DNA of 64,000 nucleotides, taken from NCBI RefSeq assembly GCF_031178195.1, contig NZ_JAPSJL010000001.1, positions 327,275 through 391,274 of the forward strand, written 5' to 3'. This stretch comes from Zhihengliuella sp. (GTDB lineage: Bacteria > Actinomycetota > Actinomycetes > Actinomycetales > Micrococcaceae). Positions 1 through 7,705 of the stretch are shown one piece after another; the stretch's first letter is position 1, and the number at the start of each line of letters is the position of its first letter. The notes beneath the pieces were generated by a model. The model saw only the letters and a program-made list of their open reading frames with translations. It was not told the origin of the DNA and did no database searches. Made by a program: the position numbers and the translations under genes.

Positions 1-670
1 CGGGCTCCGGCGTGGACGACGTAGGCCCCGGGGTCTCGGTCGGGGTCGGTTCGGCCGGGTCCTCCGACGGTGCGGGGGCACCGTCGCCGACCACCTCGAC
101 GGAGTAGTCGACGATCATCGAGCTGGAGTAGCCGTCGGTGGCCTGCATCGTGAAGTCGTAGGTGCCCGGCTGCGTGGGCGCCGGCAGGCTGAAGCGGCCG
201 TCCTCGTCGACGGCGTAGGCGACCGCGCGGGACCCGCTGGAGCGGACCATCACCTGGACGTTCGTCGCGGCCCCGGGGACGACGCCGGCGATCGGCTCGC
301 CCGGGGCCACCTCGCCGCCGCGCGGGGTCGAGGTGATCTCGGGGTCCGCCACCGTCCCGCTCGTCGGCTGCGGCGTGGGGGCCGGCGTCGACGTCGAGCT
401 GCTCGAGGTCCCGTCGGTGGGCGCGGGACCCTCCGGTTCCGGCGTGGCGGCCGGTTGGTCGCTGCCCGACTGGTCGTCCGTGGAGTCGGAGCCGCTCGTC
501 TCGGGCGCGGTGGTGTCGGCCGCGGTCGCCGCCGGCGCGCTGCGCATCGCCGGCTGAACGCCGGGGGTCGCGGCGGCCGCAACAGCGGGGGCCGCGAGAC
601 CCGCCGCGGCCAGCAGGGCGGCGGCGGCCGCCGCGTGCCATGCGGTCGTCCATGGTCGGGTCGAAGTCAT
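1..670 (-). CDS. Secreted Thr/Pro/Ser-rich protein, partial (C-terminus outside window)
   Basis: The reading frame starts at ATG 670 and stays open to the left edge, giving the first 223 residues. Residues 1-31 form a classic Sec signal peptide: a short basic start (MTSTRPW), an Ala/Leu-rich core and an AVAAA-type cleavage site. A disordered stretch of Thr, Pro, Ser and Asp follows to about residue 110. Then comes a roughly 75-residue segment that looks like an Ig-like or bacterial adhesion-type beta fold (ITSTPRGGEVAPGEPIAGVV, later GTYDFTMQATDGYSS). The frame ends in another Pro/Thr linker. Codon use (G/C in third position) fits real coding. Domain-linker-domain architecture with secretion suggests a surface or extracellular protein; the substrate or partner is unknown. 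Confidence 0.75.
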   Translation of the reverse strand, partial: MTSTRPWTTAWHAAAAAALLAAAGLAAPAVAAAATPGVQPAMRSAPAATAADTTAPETSGSDSTDDQSGSDQPAATPEPEGPAPTDGTSSSSTSTPAPTPQPTSGTVADPEITSTPRGGEVAPGEPIAGVVPGAATNVQVMVRSSGSRAVAYAVDEDGRFSLPAPTQPGTYDFTMQATDGYSSSMIVDYSVEVVGDGAPAPSEDPAEPTPTETPGPTSSTPEP

Positions 671-1051
671 ACCCCAGCGCTTTCCGTCGGGTCGGGCCCG
701 CCTGTCGATTCCGGGCTGCGCGCCCGCGGCGCGTTCTGCCTGCTGCGCACCGCCGACGGGTGCGTCCGATCCAGCGTAGGCGCATCAGTTAGATAACAGC
801 AAGGTAACGATCCACCCCGGGGATCCCCGGCGGGCACTTACCCTCGACTGCCGCGAGGGGCGGCGGACCCGCTAAAGGCCCTCTGATCTGCATGGCAGCG
901 CGCCCGCGGACGGATCGGGGTTCCGTTGCCGCACCGAGACCAGTAGCGTCGCCCTAGAGCCCGGGTTGAGGCGGGAACGCCACCCGGGGCGGCTCGCAGG
1001 CACGGACCACCCGGCCGTGCCACGAGAGCCCGACGGACGAAGGAGAGAGCC

Positions 1052-1612
1052 ATGACCCGCATCGCCATCATCGCAGGCAGCACCCGCCCCAACCGGCAGG
1101 CCAGGACCGTGGCCGACTGGGTGCTCGAGCACGCCGCCCAACGCAACGACGCCGACTTCGAGCTCGTCGATCTGGCCGACCAGGGCCTGCCCCTGCTGGA
1201 CGAGCCGATGCCGCCCTCCCTCGGCGAGTACACCAAGGAGCACACGCGGGCCTGGGCGGAGCGGATCGCGTCCTTCGACGGCTTCGTCTTCGTCACCCCC
1301 GAGTACAACCACTCGGTGCCGGCGGCCCTGAAGAACGCCGTCGACTTCCTCTACGCGGAGTGGAACAACAAGGCGATCGGGTTCGTCAGCTACGGCAGCG
1401 CCGGCGGGACCCGCGCCGTCGAGGCGTGGCGCCTGATCGCCGCAGAGGTCCAGATGGCCGATGTCCGGGCCCAGGTGTTCCTGCCGTTCTCCACTGACTT
1501 CGCGGAGAACCAGTCGTTCGAGCCCAGCGACGGTGCCACCGAGGCGCTGGGCCCGCTGTTCGACCAGGTCGTCTCCTGGTCGGAGGCCCTCCGCGCCGTC
1601 CGCGAGCGCTGA
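1052..1612 (+). CDS. NAD(P)H-dependent FMN reductase family flavoprotein
   Basis: A 186-residue flavodoxin-like protein of the NADPH-dependent FMN reductase family, predicted to be cytosolic and to reduce FMN or quinones with NAD(P)H. The N-terminal strand and phosphate loop read IAIIAGSTRPNRQ. The family hallmark VTPEYNHSVPAALKNAVDFL is at about residues 83-102, followed by the SYGSAGG flavin-contact loop. The length matches the family. A strong Shine-Dalgarno (GAAGGAGAG) sits before ATG 1052. It stands alone, with the DsbA-like gene 92 bp downstream on the same strand. The exact electron acceptor cannot be read from sequence. Confidence 0.88.
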   Translation: MTRIAIIAGSTRPNRQARTVADWVLEHAAQRNDADFELVDLADQGLPLLDEPMPPSLGEYTKEHTRAWAERIASFDGFVFVTPEYNHSVPAALKNAVDFLYAEWNNKAIGFVSYGSAGGTRAVEAWRLIAAEVQMADVRAQVFLPFSTDFAENQSFEPSDGATEALGPLFDQVVSWSEALRAVRER

Positions 1613-1704
1613 CGCGCAAGGCTCCCCGAGAGGGCGACGGCGATCGGCAGGGTGGCCGGCAGGTGGCCGGGAATCAGGCGGGGAGGCGGCGCGTTGTCCC
1701 CGTC

Positions 1705-2460
1705 ATGACCGAAACCCCCTCCCCCGCCGCGCCGTTGCGCGCCCCCAGCCCGACGGCCCGCCTACGCGTGGACATCTGGTCCGACGTCGCCTGCCCCTGG
1801 TGCTACATCGGCAAGCGTCGGTTCGAGGCCGCGCTGAGCCGCGTCCCCTTCCGCGACCGCGTGGACGTGTCCTGGCACAGCTTCCAGCTGGACCCGGGCC
1901 TGCCGGAGCACTACGACGGCACCGAGCTCGACTACCTCGCCGAGCGCAAGGGCCTGCCACGCGAGCAGGTGCTGCAGATGTTCGAGCAGGTCTCCTCCGC
2001 CGCGGCCGGAGAGGGGCTCGAGTACGACTTCGACGCCGTGAAGGTCGCCAACACGTGGACCGCGCACCGGTTGCTCCACCTGGCGGCCGAGCACGGCGCG
2101 GCCGACGCCCTGAAGGAGGCCCTCCTGTCAGGGCACTTCGAGCACGGCCTGGACCTGGGCTCGCGGGACGAGCTCCTCGCCGCGGCGACGGCGGCCGGTC
2201 TGCCCGGGGACGCCGTCGTCCGCGTCCTCGACACCGATGCTTACGCCGACGCGGTGCGCGAGGACGTCGAGCAGGCCCGGGCGCTGGGCATCGGCGGCGT
2301 CCCGTTCTTCGTCCTCGACATGAAGTACGGCGTCTCCGGGGCGCAGTCCGCGGAGGCCCTCGAACAGGCTCTCACCCAGGCGTGGTCCGAGCTCCCGGTG
2401 CTGCAGCCGGCGGCCGGGAGCGCCGCCGGGGCCGCGTGCGGGGTCGACGGCTGCGACTGA
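1705..2460 (+). CDS. DsbA/FrnE-like thioredoxin-fold oxidoreductase
   Basis: A 251-residue DsbA-family protein of the FrnE/2-hydroxychromene-2-carboxylate isomerase branch. The N-terminal strand is followed by the active-site motif CPWC (DVACPWCYIGKRRFE, about residues 29-43). The cis-proline loop GIGGVPFFVLD comes near the C-terminus. Bacterial relatives act as cytosolic disulphide or thiol oxidoreductases. The extreme C-terminus adds a second cysteine pair (ACGVDGCD), unusual enough to suggest a resolving or metal-binding function. No signal peptide is seen. I chose ATG 1705 over an in-frame GTG at 1663 because homology begins after 1705; the leader between them is Gly/Arg-rich and untypical. 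Confidence 0.85.
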   Translation: MTETPSPAAPLRAPSPTARLRVDIWSDVACPWCYIGKRRFEAALSRVPFRDRVDVSWHSFQLDPGLPEHYDGTELDYLAERKGLPREQVLQMFEQVSSAAAGEGLEYDFDAVKVANTWTAHRLLHLAAEHGAADALKEALLSGHFEHGLDLGSRDELLAAATAAGLPGDAVVRVLDTDAYADAVREDVEQARALGIGGVPFFVLDMKYGVSGAQSAEALEQALTQAWSELPVLQPAAGSAAGAACGVDGCD

Positions 2461-2491
2461 TCGTTCCGTCCGCGACGGTCCGTCCGGACAG

Positions 2492-2542
2492 GGAGAAGCC
2501 CGGAGGGCCGATGCCTTGAGCGTCGGTCCTCCGGGCTTCTCC
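2492..2542. terminator. Bidirectional intrinsic terminator between convergent genes
   Basis: A long hairpin with a 23-bp stem and two mismatches: the left arm begins GGAGAAGCCCGGAGG and the right arm ends CCTCCGGGCTTCTCC, with a loop of about five bases. It lies between the DsbA-like gene (+) and the MFS porter (-), where a shared terminator is expected. Confidence 0.85.
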
Positions 2543-2583
2543 TCTCCCGTGCCCCAGCGGTCCGGGGCCTCGAACGGGCGGGG

Positions 2584-4020
2584 TCAGGCGTGCATCTCCT
2601 CGAGCTCCTTGCCCTTGGTCTCCTCCACGAACTTCCAGACGAAGATGAAGGACAGGACCGCGAACGTCGCGTAGAGCCCGTAGGCGAGCGTGAGCCCCAC
2701 GTTGGCCAGCGGCGGGAACGTGTAGGTGATGACGAAGTTCGCCAGCCACTGGGCGGAGGCCGCCACGGAGAGTGCGACGGCACGGAGCCGGTTCGGGAAC
2801 ATCTCGCCGAGCAGGATCCAGACCACCGGGCCCCACGACATGCCGAACGCCACGACGAACAGGTTGGCGGCCACGAGCGCGATCATGCCCCACGGCTGCG
2901 GCAGGTTGACCACGGCCTCCCCGCCCGGCTCGGTCGCCGGGGTGACGATCGCCTGGCTGAAGGAGATCGCCATGGTGAGCAGGCCGACCGCCATGCCGGC
3001 CGAGCCGATCAGCAGCAGGATCTTGCGGCCGATCTTGTCCACCAGCATGATCGCGACGACCGTGACGACGATGTTGACGATGGACGTGACCACGGAGATC
3101 GTGAACGACGCCGACTCGGCGAAGCCCACGGACTTCCAGAGCGTGTTGGAGTAGTAGAAGATCACGTTGATGCCGACGAACTGCTGGAACACCGAGAGCA
3201 GGATGCCGACCCAGACGATCGGCAGGAGCCGGCCGTTGCCGCCCACGAGGTTGTGCAGGCCCTGCTTGGTCTCGATGTTGATGGTCGCCTTGATGTCGGC
3301 GATCTTGGCCTCGACCTCCTCCTTGGTCTCGAGCCCCATCACCTCGACCAGGGTCTTGCCGGCGCGAGCGTAGTCGCTGATGGCCACCAGGTAGCGCGGG
3401 GATTCCGGGAGCCGCAGGGCGAACAGGCCGTACAGGATCGCCGGGACCGTCTCCGCCAGGAACATCCAGCGCCAGGCGTCGAGGCCCATCCAGCCCAGGG
3501 CGTCCGACCCGCCCAGGGCGCCGGCGATGAGGGCGTTGGAGAGCAGGGCAGCGAAGATGCCGGTCACGATCGCCAGCTGCTGCAGCGCGCCCAGGCGCCC
3601 GCGGCTGTGCGCCGGGGAGATCTCGGCGATGTAGGCGGGGGCGAGCACGGACGCCATGCCGACGCCGATGCCGCCCAGGAAGCGCCAGAGGATGAGGTCG
3701 ACCACGCCGAACGCGAAACCGGAGCCGAGGGCCGAGGCGGTGAAGAGGATCGACGCCAAGACCATCGCCCAGACGCGTCCCTTGCGGTCGGCGATGGGTC
3801 CCGCGCTCCAGGCGCCGGTCATGGCGCCGAGGAGGGCGCACGAGACGGCGAAACCCGTGAGACCGGGGCCCAGGCCGAAGTCGCTGCTCATCGCATCCAC
3901 GGCGCCGTTGATGACGGAACTGTCGAAGCCGAAGAGGAATCCGCCGACGGCGGCCGCGATGGCGACGCCGATGACCCGCCGGGGAGTCTTGTGGTGTGGG
4001 GTAACTGAGACGTCTGACAT
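2584..4020 (-). CDS. Sugar porter family MFS transporter
   Basis: A 478-residue major-facilitator protein of the sugar porter family (XylE/AraE/GLUT-like), predicted H+/sugar symporter in the cytoplasmic membrane. Diagnostic motifs are all present: GFLFGFDSSVINGA in TM1, ADRKGR in loop 2-3, RFLGGIGVGMASVLAP in TM4, PESPRYL after TM6, QQFVGINVIFYYSN in TM7 and EETKGKELEEM at the C-terminus. The QQFVGINVIFYYSN segment carries the TM7 sugar-contact residues of XylE-type proteins. ATG 4020 is preferred to ATG 4029, because a TAGCAT box lies 7 nt before 4020, the leaderless arrangement seen repeatedly in this window. Substrate (glucose, xylose or an inositol-like sugar) cannot be decided. Confidence 0.92.
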   Translation of the reverse strand: MSDVSVTPHHKTPRRVIGVAIAAAVGGFLFGFDSSVINGAVDAMSSDFGLGPGLTGFAVSCALLGAMTGAWSAGPIADRKGRVWAMVLASILFTASALGSGFAFGVVDLILWRFLGGIGVGMASVLAPAYIAEISPAHSRGRLGALQQLAIVTGIFAALLSNALIAGALGGSDALGWMGLDAWRWMFLAETVPAILYGLFALRLPESPRYLVAISDYARAGKTLVEVMGLETKEEVEAKIADIKATINIETKQGLHNLVGGNGRLLPIVWVGILLSVFQQFVGINVIFYYSNTLWKSVGFAESASFTISVVTSIVNIVVTVVAIMLVDKIGRKILLLIGSAGMAVGLLTMAISFSQAIVTPATEPGGEAVVNLPQPWGMIALVAANLFVVAFGMSWGPVVWILLGEMFPNRLRAVALSVAASAQWLANFVITYTFPPLANVGLTLAYGLYATFAVLSFIFVWKFVEETKGKELEEMHA

Positions 4021-4027
4021 GGCGGAC

Positions 4028-4033
4028 ATGCTA
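4028..4033 (-). promoter_or_regulatory. -10 box of leaderless MFS gene
   Basis: TAGCAT on the minus strand, followed by seven bases and ATG 4020. This spacing places the transcription start at the start codon and decides the start call for the porter. Confidence 0.5.
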
Positions 4034-4131
4034 CCCCCCGGTAGGCGCTGTGCGAATGGCGTCCCCGCCGAGGTGCGTCGGGCGGCGGCTACGGGCCGAC
4101 GAGCCGGCGGCCCGTCATCGGCGGCCGCGGC

Positions 4132-4163
4132 GCAGTGGCCAGGACGAGCAGTGGCCAGGACGA
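4132..4163. repeat. Perfect 16-bp tandem duplication
   Basis: GCAGTGGCCAGGACGA occurs twice in direct succession (4132-4147 and 4148-4163). It lies in the 178-bp gap between the MFS start and the LytR_C stop, where no gene is visible. Confidence 0.8.
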
Positions 4164-4198
4164 GGGGCGGGACGAGGCGCGCCGCGACGGGACGCGGA

Positions 4199-4837
4199 TC
4201 ACCGGCAGACGAGCGGTCCGGGCTCGGTGCTCACTTCGGCCGCCGGCTGCAGCTCCTGGAAGCTCTCGCCCAGGACGAGCCGCACGGTCACCCCCGCCAT
4301 GTCGTCGTCGCGTTCGTAGGCGGCGCCGGGGAGCTGACGCTGCACCGTGAGCGCGGCGTCGTAGCCCTCCGGTCCGCTCACCACGAGACCCACCATCCCG
4401 CGCGACGGCAGCGAGTCGTTGCCGAGCACGCCCGGGCGGAAGCCGCGGTCGACGAGCTGCGCCCGCGTTCCCTCGGCGAGGCCGGGCCGGCTCGTGGCGT
4501 TGTAGACGTCCACCGTCACCCCGGCCGGATCCAGATACTGCCGTTCCCCCGGCGGGCACGCGGGCTCCGAGGGCGCCGCGGCCGCGTCGGAACCGGGCTG
4601 CGGCCACGACAGGTCGAGTCGCTTGGTCAGGACCAGGTAGCCGGCCACCCCCATGGCGACGACGAGGAGCAGGACGAGGACGAGCGCGATCCCATGCCGG
4701 AGGCGGCGCCGGTAGTGCTCCGGATTCTCCACGTGCTCGGGATCGTCGACGGCGTCGGTCAGCTCCTCCAGGTCCGCCCCGGTGTAGACCTTCCGGCCGT
4801 CCCACTCGAGCGGCCCCTCCCCGGTCCGGCGTTTCAT
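4199..4837 (-). CDS. Membrane-anchored LytR C-terminal (LytR_C) domain protein
   Basis: A 212-residue single-pass membrane protein. A basic cytosolic N-terminus (about 47 residues) precedes one hydrophobic helix (ALVLVLLLVVAMGVAGYLVL, about 51-70). The extracellular part carries a LytR_C-type domain (VDVYNATSRPGLAEGTRAQL at about 110-130). That domain occurs at the end of LytR-CpsA-Psr cell-wall ligases and also alone in actinobacteria; by itself it lacks the catalytic LCP domain. ATG 4837 overlaps the upstream stop by ATGA, so translation is probably coupled to the preceding small gene. The role is presumed to be cell-envelope related. Confidence 0.82.
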   Translation of the reverse strand: MKRRTGEGPLEWDGRKVYTGADLEELTDAVDDPEHVENPEHYRRRLRHGIALVLVLLLVVAMGVAGYLVLTKRLDLSWPQPGSDAAAAPSEPACPPGERQYLDPAGVTVDVYNATSRPGLAEGTRAQLVDRGFRPGVLGNDSLPSRGMVGLVVSGPEGYDAALTVQRQLPGAAYERDDDMAGVTVRLVLGESFQELQPAAEVSTEPGPLVCR

Positions 4838-5172
4838 GCCCCGGCGCCCCTGGCCGCGTCGGCCTGCGAGCCCGCACCGTCCAGGCGCAGCACCCGCGCG
4901 TGCAGGACGGCACGCTGGTGCAGCGCCGTCCGCACGGCGCGGTGCAGGCCATCCTCCAGGTACTTCTCGCCACGCCACTCCACCACGTGCGGGAAGAGGT
5001 CGCCGAAGAAGGTCGAGTCCTCGGCCAGCAGCGCGGAGAGGTCCAGCGTCGTCTTGACCGTGACGAGCTGATCCAGCCGGATCTGCTCGGGCGGGATCTG
5101 CGCCCAGTCCCGCGGCGTGGTGTACCCGTGGTCGGGATAGGGGCGGTGGTCGCCGACTGATTTGAAGATCAC
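4834..5172 (-). CDS. Small conserved actinobacterial protein (often labelled VapB-family antitoxin)
   Basis: A 112-residue cytosolic protein (MIFKSVGDHRPYPDHGYTTP..., TLDLSALLAEDSTFFGDLFP..., YLEDGLHRAVRTALHQR). I recognise the type from Micrococcales genomes, where it sits beside a LytR_C gene and automatic pipelines call it a VapB-like antitoxin. No PIN-domain toxin is next to it, so the antitoxin label is doubtful. The start is GTG 5172: a TAGGCT box (5179-5184, minus strand) lies 6 nt away, indicating a leaderless mRNA. The last 25 residues (AGSQADAARGAGA) are low-complexity. It overlaps the LytR_C gene by 4 bp. Confidence 0.75.
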   Translation of the reverse strand: MIFKSVGDHRPYPDHGYTTPRDWAQIPPEQIRLDQLVTVKTTLDLSALLAEDSTFFGDLFPHVVEWRGEKYLEDGLHRAVRTALHQRAVLHARVLRLDGAGSQADAARGAGA

Positions 5173-5363
5173 CGTCCCAGCCTAGACAACGCCACGCCCG
5201 CTCCCAACGGCCGCCACGACGGCGGTGAGCAGCCCACCGGCGCAGCGCGCAACGCCGTCGTTCCCCGGACTCCTCCTCCCGACTCCGTCAAGGGGTCCGC
5301 AACCCTGCGTCACGGGCGGAAACCGAGCGTCACAGATGCTGGGGCGGCCGCAACAAATGGCCA

Positions 5364-5369
5364 TACGGT
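5364..5369 (+). promoter_or_regulatory. -10 box of leaderless oxygenase gene
   Basis: TACGGT followed by six bases and ATG 5376. No Shine-Dalgarno is present upstream of that ATG. Confidence 0.45.
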
Positions 5370-5375
5370 GTCCGC

Positions 5376-6410
5376 ATGGCTACAGTTCGCACTTCCGTCC
5401 CCGTGCTGGACCTCTCGACGGCCCGTCTGACCGACGGGCGCTTCAACCCCGAGTTCATCGACGCCCTGCGCGACGCCGCCCACAACGTCGGCTTCTTCCA
5501 GATCGTCGGCTACGGGGCGCGCCCCGGCCAGCCCGCCGAGCTCCTCTCCACCCTCGCCGAGTTCTTCGCCCTCCCCCTGGAGGACCGTCTGGCCCTCGAC
5601 AACCGGAACTCCGCCCAGTTCCGGGGGTACACCCGCCTGGGCAAGGAGATCACGCAGGGCCGCGCCGACTCGCGCGAGCAGATCGACTACGGGCCCGAGC
5701 TGCCCGTGCGCGCGGACGTCCCGGCCGACCAGCCGTACCTGAACCTCCAGGGCCCCAACCAGTGGCCGGCGGGATTCCCGCGGCTGGAGGCGGCCGCCAT
5801 GGAGTGGGCCGAGCTGATGAGCGGAATCGGCGCCGAGCTGCTCAGGGCCATCAGCGTCTCCCTCGGCCTGCCCGAGGACCACTTCGCCGAGCCGTTCGAC
5901 GGCGACCCCGCCTGGATGGGGAAGCTGGTCCACTACGTGGGCGGCCAGATCCCGGAGGCCGGCACGCAGGGGGTGGGATCGCACGCCGACTACGGCTTCG
6001 TGACCCTGCTGCTGCAAGACCAGATCGGCGGGCTCGAGGTCCAGCCCTACGGGCAGGACGAGTGGATCACGGTTGAGCCGATCGAGGGGGCCCTGGTGGT
6101 GAACCTGGGCGAGATGCTGGAGGTCGCCACGGACGGGTACCTCATGGCCACGATCCACCGTGTGACGGCCCCGCCGCCCGGCGTCGACCGCTACTCGGTT
6201 CCGTTCTTCTGGTCCCCGCGCCTGGACGCCGTGATCGACCGCGTGGAGCTGCCGACCGAGCTGGCCGCCGAGGCGCGCGGCGTCTCCGACGACCCGACGA
6301 ACCCGATGCTCGCCTCCTACGGGGCCAACGTGCTCAAGGGATGGCTCCGCGCCCACCCGGAGACCGCCGCGAAGTTCTACCCCGAACTGGTCGGGGCCAC
6401 GGCCCGCTAG
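5376..6410 (+). CDS. Isopenicillin N synthase-family 2-oxoglutarate/Fe(II) dioxygenase
   Basis: A 344-residue non-haem iron oxygenase with the two-part IPNS architecture. The N-terminal DIOX_N domain (VPVLDLSTARLTDGRF..., GFFQIVGYG) precedes the double-stranded beta-helix core. The iron facial triad is visible as HADYGFVTLLLQD (His and Asp) with the distal His in ATIHRVT. The following RYSVPFF supplies the Arg/Ser pair that holds 2-oxoglutarate. Relatives act on small metabolites (ethylene-forming, flavonoid or beta-lactam type chemistry); this member's substrate is unknown. The stop codon lies within a CTAG shared with the stop of the convergent gene. Confidence 0.88.
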   Translation: MATVRTSVPVLDLSTARLTDGRFNPEFIDALRDAAHNVGFFQIVGYGARPGQPAELLSTLAEFFALPLEDRLALDNRNSAQFRGYTRLGKEITQGRADSREQIDYGPELPVRADVPADQPYLNLQGPNQWPAGFPRLEAAAMEWAELMSGIGAELLRAISVSLGLPEDHFAEPFDGDPAWMGKLVHYVGGQIPEAGTQGVGSHADYGFVTLLLQDQIGGLEVQPYGQDEWITVEPIEGALVVNLGEMLEVATDGYLMATIHRVTAPPPGVDRYSVPFFWSPRLDAVIDRVELPTELAAEARGVSDDPTNPMLASYGANVLKGWLRAHPETAAKFYPELVGATAR

Positions 6411-6952
6411 CGTCCCGTCCGGACCGGGTCGGTCTGCGGGGAGCGCCGCTCCAGCTCGAACAGCACCCAGGACAGCACTGCCGCGCCGACGGCCATGACC
6501 GCCCGCGGCCTCGCCACGCGGCGGGCGGTCAGCGCACGGTGGATGCGGGCATCGATCGCCGCCCCGCCAGCGGCGCTCGCATAGACGGCCCCCGCCAGGA
6601 GCCCTCCGACGGTGATCGCGCCGAGCGTCGAGGCCCGACGGGCCGCCGTCGCGTCCGACTGGCGCTGCTCAGTGCCCTCCGGGTCCGGGCCGTGCGCGTC
6701 CGCGGCGGTCGTGAACGAGGTCCGGAAACCGGACCTCCAGCCCAGGCCGCCGAGGGCCCCGACGACGAGCGCCAGCCCGGCCCGGAAGCAGCGCCTCGTC
6801 GCCGGGCGGAACGTCGTCGGATCCACCAGGGTCGCGGCGCCGGTCAGCGCGGCCTGCACCAGGCCCGCCGTCGTCGACTCCCTCCAGTGCGAGCAGTCAG
6901 ACCCGTGCTGCTGGAGCGGCTGGACGGTGCTGGAAGCGCGGTCTGCGGTCAT
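6407..6952 (-). CDS. Hypothetical protein with hydrophobic segments
   Basis: I do not recognise this 181-residue protein. It has moderately hydrophobic stretches (ALTGAATLVDP region, FRAGLALVVGALGGLG, TLGAITVGGLLAGAVYASA, VMAVGAAVLSWVLFEL) consistent with two to four membrane helices and a hydrophilic centre. The start is ATG 6952, with a TAGGCT box six bases upstream (6959-6964, minus strand) indicating a leaderless transcript; this supports it as a real gene. Its stop overlaps the stop of the convergent oxygenase by four bases (CTAG). Confidence 0.65.
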   Translation of the reverse strand: MTADRASSTVQPLQQHGSDCSHWRESTTAGLVQAALTGAATLVDPTTFRPATRRCFRAGLALVVGALGGLGWRSGFRTSFTTAADAHGPDPEGTEQRQSDATAARRASTLGAITVGGLLAGAVYASAAGGAAIDARIHRALTARRVARPRAVMAVGAAVLSWVLFELERRSPQTDPVRTGR

Positions 6953-7135
6953 ACGTCCAGCCTACGGCCCGCGCTGGTCCGGTGCCGGGCCCGTCTCAGC
7001 GATCGACTCCAGCACCGACGCCCGGGCGCCGGAGCGGAGAACGACCGGGGCTCGCGGCGCACGCCCAGACAACGCGCCTCCCTTGACGCTCGCTCAGCGT
7101 ACGCCCAGAGCCAGCGAAGAGTCCCCGGAACTCCC

Positions 7136-7164
7136 TTGAGCAGGACTTGGATCGCTCCTAGCGT
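7136..7164 (+). promoter_or_regulatory. Promoter of the repeat-bearing stress gene
   Basis: A -35 box TTGAGC (7136-7141), 17-bp spacer and -10 box TAGCGT (7159-7164). The predicted transcript has a leader of about 60 nt with a good Shine-Dalgarno (GAAGGGAG) before ATG 7230. It resembles a housekeeping-type sigma promoter. Confidence 0.6.
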
Positions 7165-7229
7165 CGGAGACGTCGGCACCGGATGGACCGGAGGCGACGC
7201 AAGCAGAGGCAAGTAGAAGGGAGTAAGAC

Positions 7230-7559
7230 ATGGCTGACAACAACAACCCGGGCCAGTTCGGAAACCGGAACGACACCGAGGAGCAGGCCTCGCGCGGGGG
7301 CCAGCAGAGCTCCGGCAGCTTCGGCGAGACCAACAGCGCCGACCCCAGCCGCGCCGGCGAGCAGGGCGGCCGCGAGAGCTCCGGCAGCTTCGGCGAGCCC
7401 AATAGCGCCGACCCCAGCCGGGCCGGCCAGCAGGGCGGCCGCGAGAGCTCCGGCAGCTTCGGCGAGCCCAATAGCGCCGACCCCAGCCGCGCAGGCTCCC
7501 AGGGAGCCGAGGCGCAGCCGACCGAGGCCAAGGCCGAGGGCGGGCGCAACAGCCATTGA
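7230..7559 (+). CDS. Small hydrophilic Gly/Ser-rich repeat protein (KGG-like stress protein)
   Basis: A 109-residue, strongly hydrophilic protein without a hydrophobic core. It is built on a 23-residue repeat centred on SGSFGEPNSADPSRA and GEQGGRES, present almost three times. The composition and the GGRESSGSFGE-like blocks resemble KGG/con-10 type general-stress proteins, which are disordered and hydration-related; this is family resemblance only. It has its own promoter, a strong SD and a terminator, and stands just before a manganese catalase, which fits a desiccation or oxidative-stress context. Confidence 0.78.
   Translation: MADNNNPGQFGNRNDTEEQASRGGQQSSGSFGETNSADPSRAGEQGGRESSGSFGEPNSADPSRAGQQGGRESSGSFGEPNSADPSRAGSQGAEAQPTEAKAEGGRNSH
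7306..7500. repeat. 69-bp in-frame tandem repeat (about 2.8 copies)
   Basis: The AGAGCTCCGGCAGC anchor recurs at 7306, 7375 and 7444, exactly 69 bp (23 codons) apart. Copies 2 and 3 are nearly identical, including the rare AAT codon, so duplication is recent. Confidence 0.9.
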
Positions 7560-7579
7560 TACCGATCGAGCATTCGCAT

Positions 7580-7617
7580 GAGGGTGCGGGTCCGGAACCG
7601 ACCGGGCCCGCACCCTC
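7580..7617 (+). terminator. Intrinsic terminator after the repeat protein gene
   Basis: A GAGGGTGCGGGTCCGG arm pairs with CCGGGCCCGCACCCTC over a six-base loop, followed by a short T-containing tail (GCTTGTT). It separates the stress gene from the catalase. Confidence 0.8.
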
Positions 7618-7705
7618 GCTTGTTCGGTCCGCTTCCACCACGTTTTCCAGCTCGTTCTGAATCCGATCCGTCCGCCACCCCGCGGGCGCTGAGTGAGGAG
7701 TTGAG

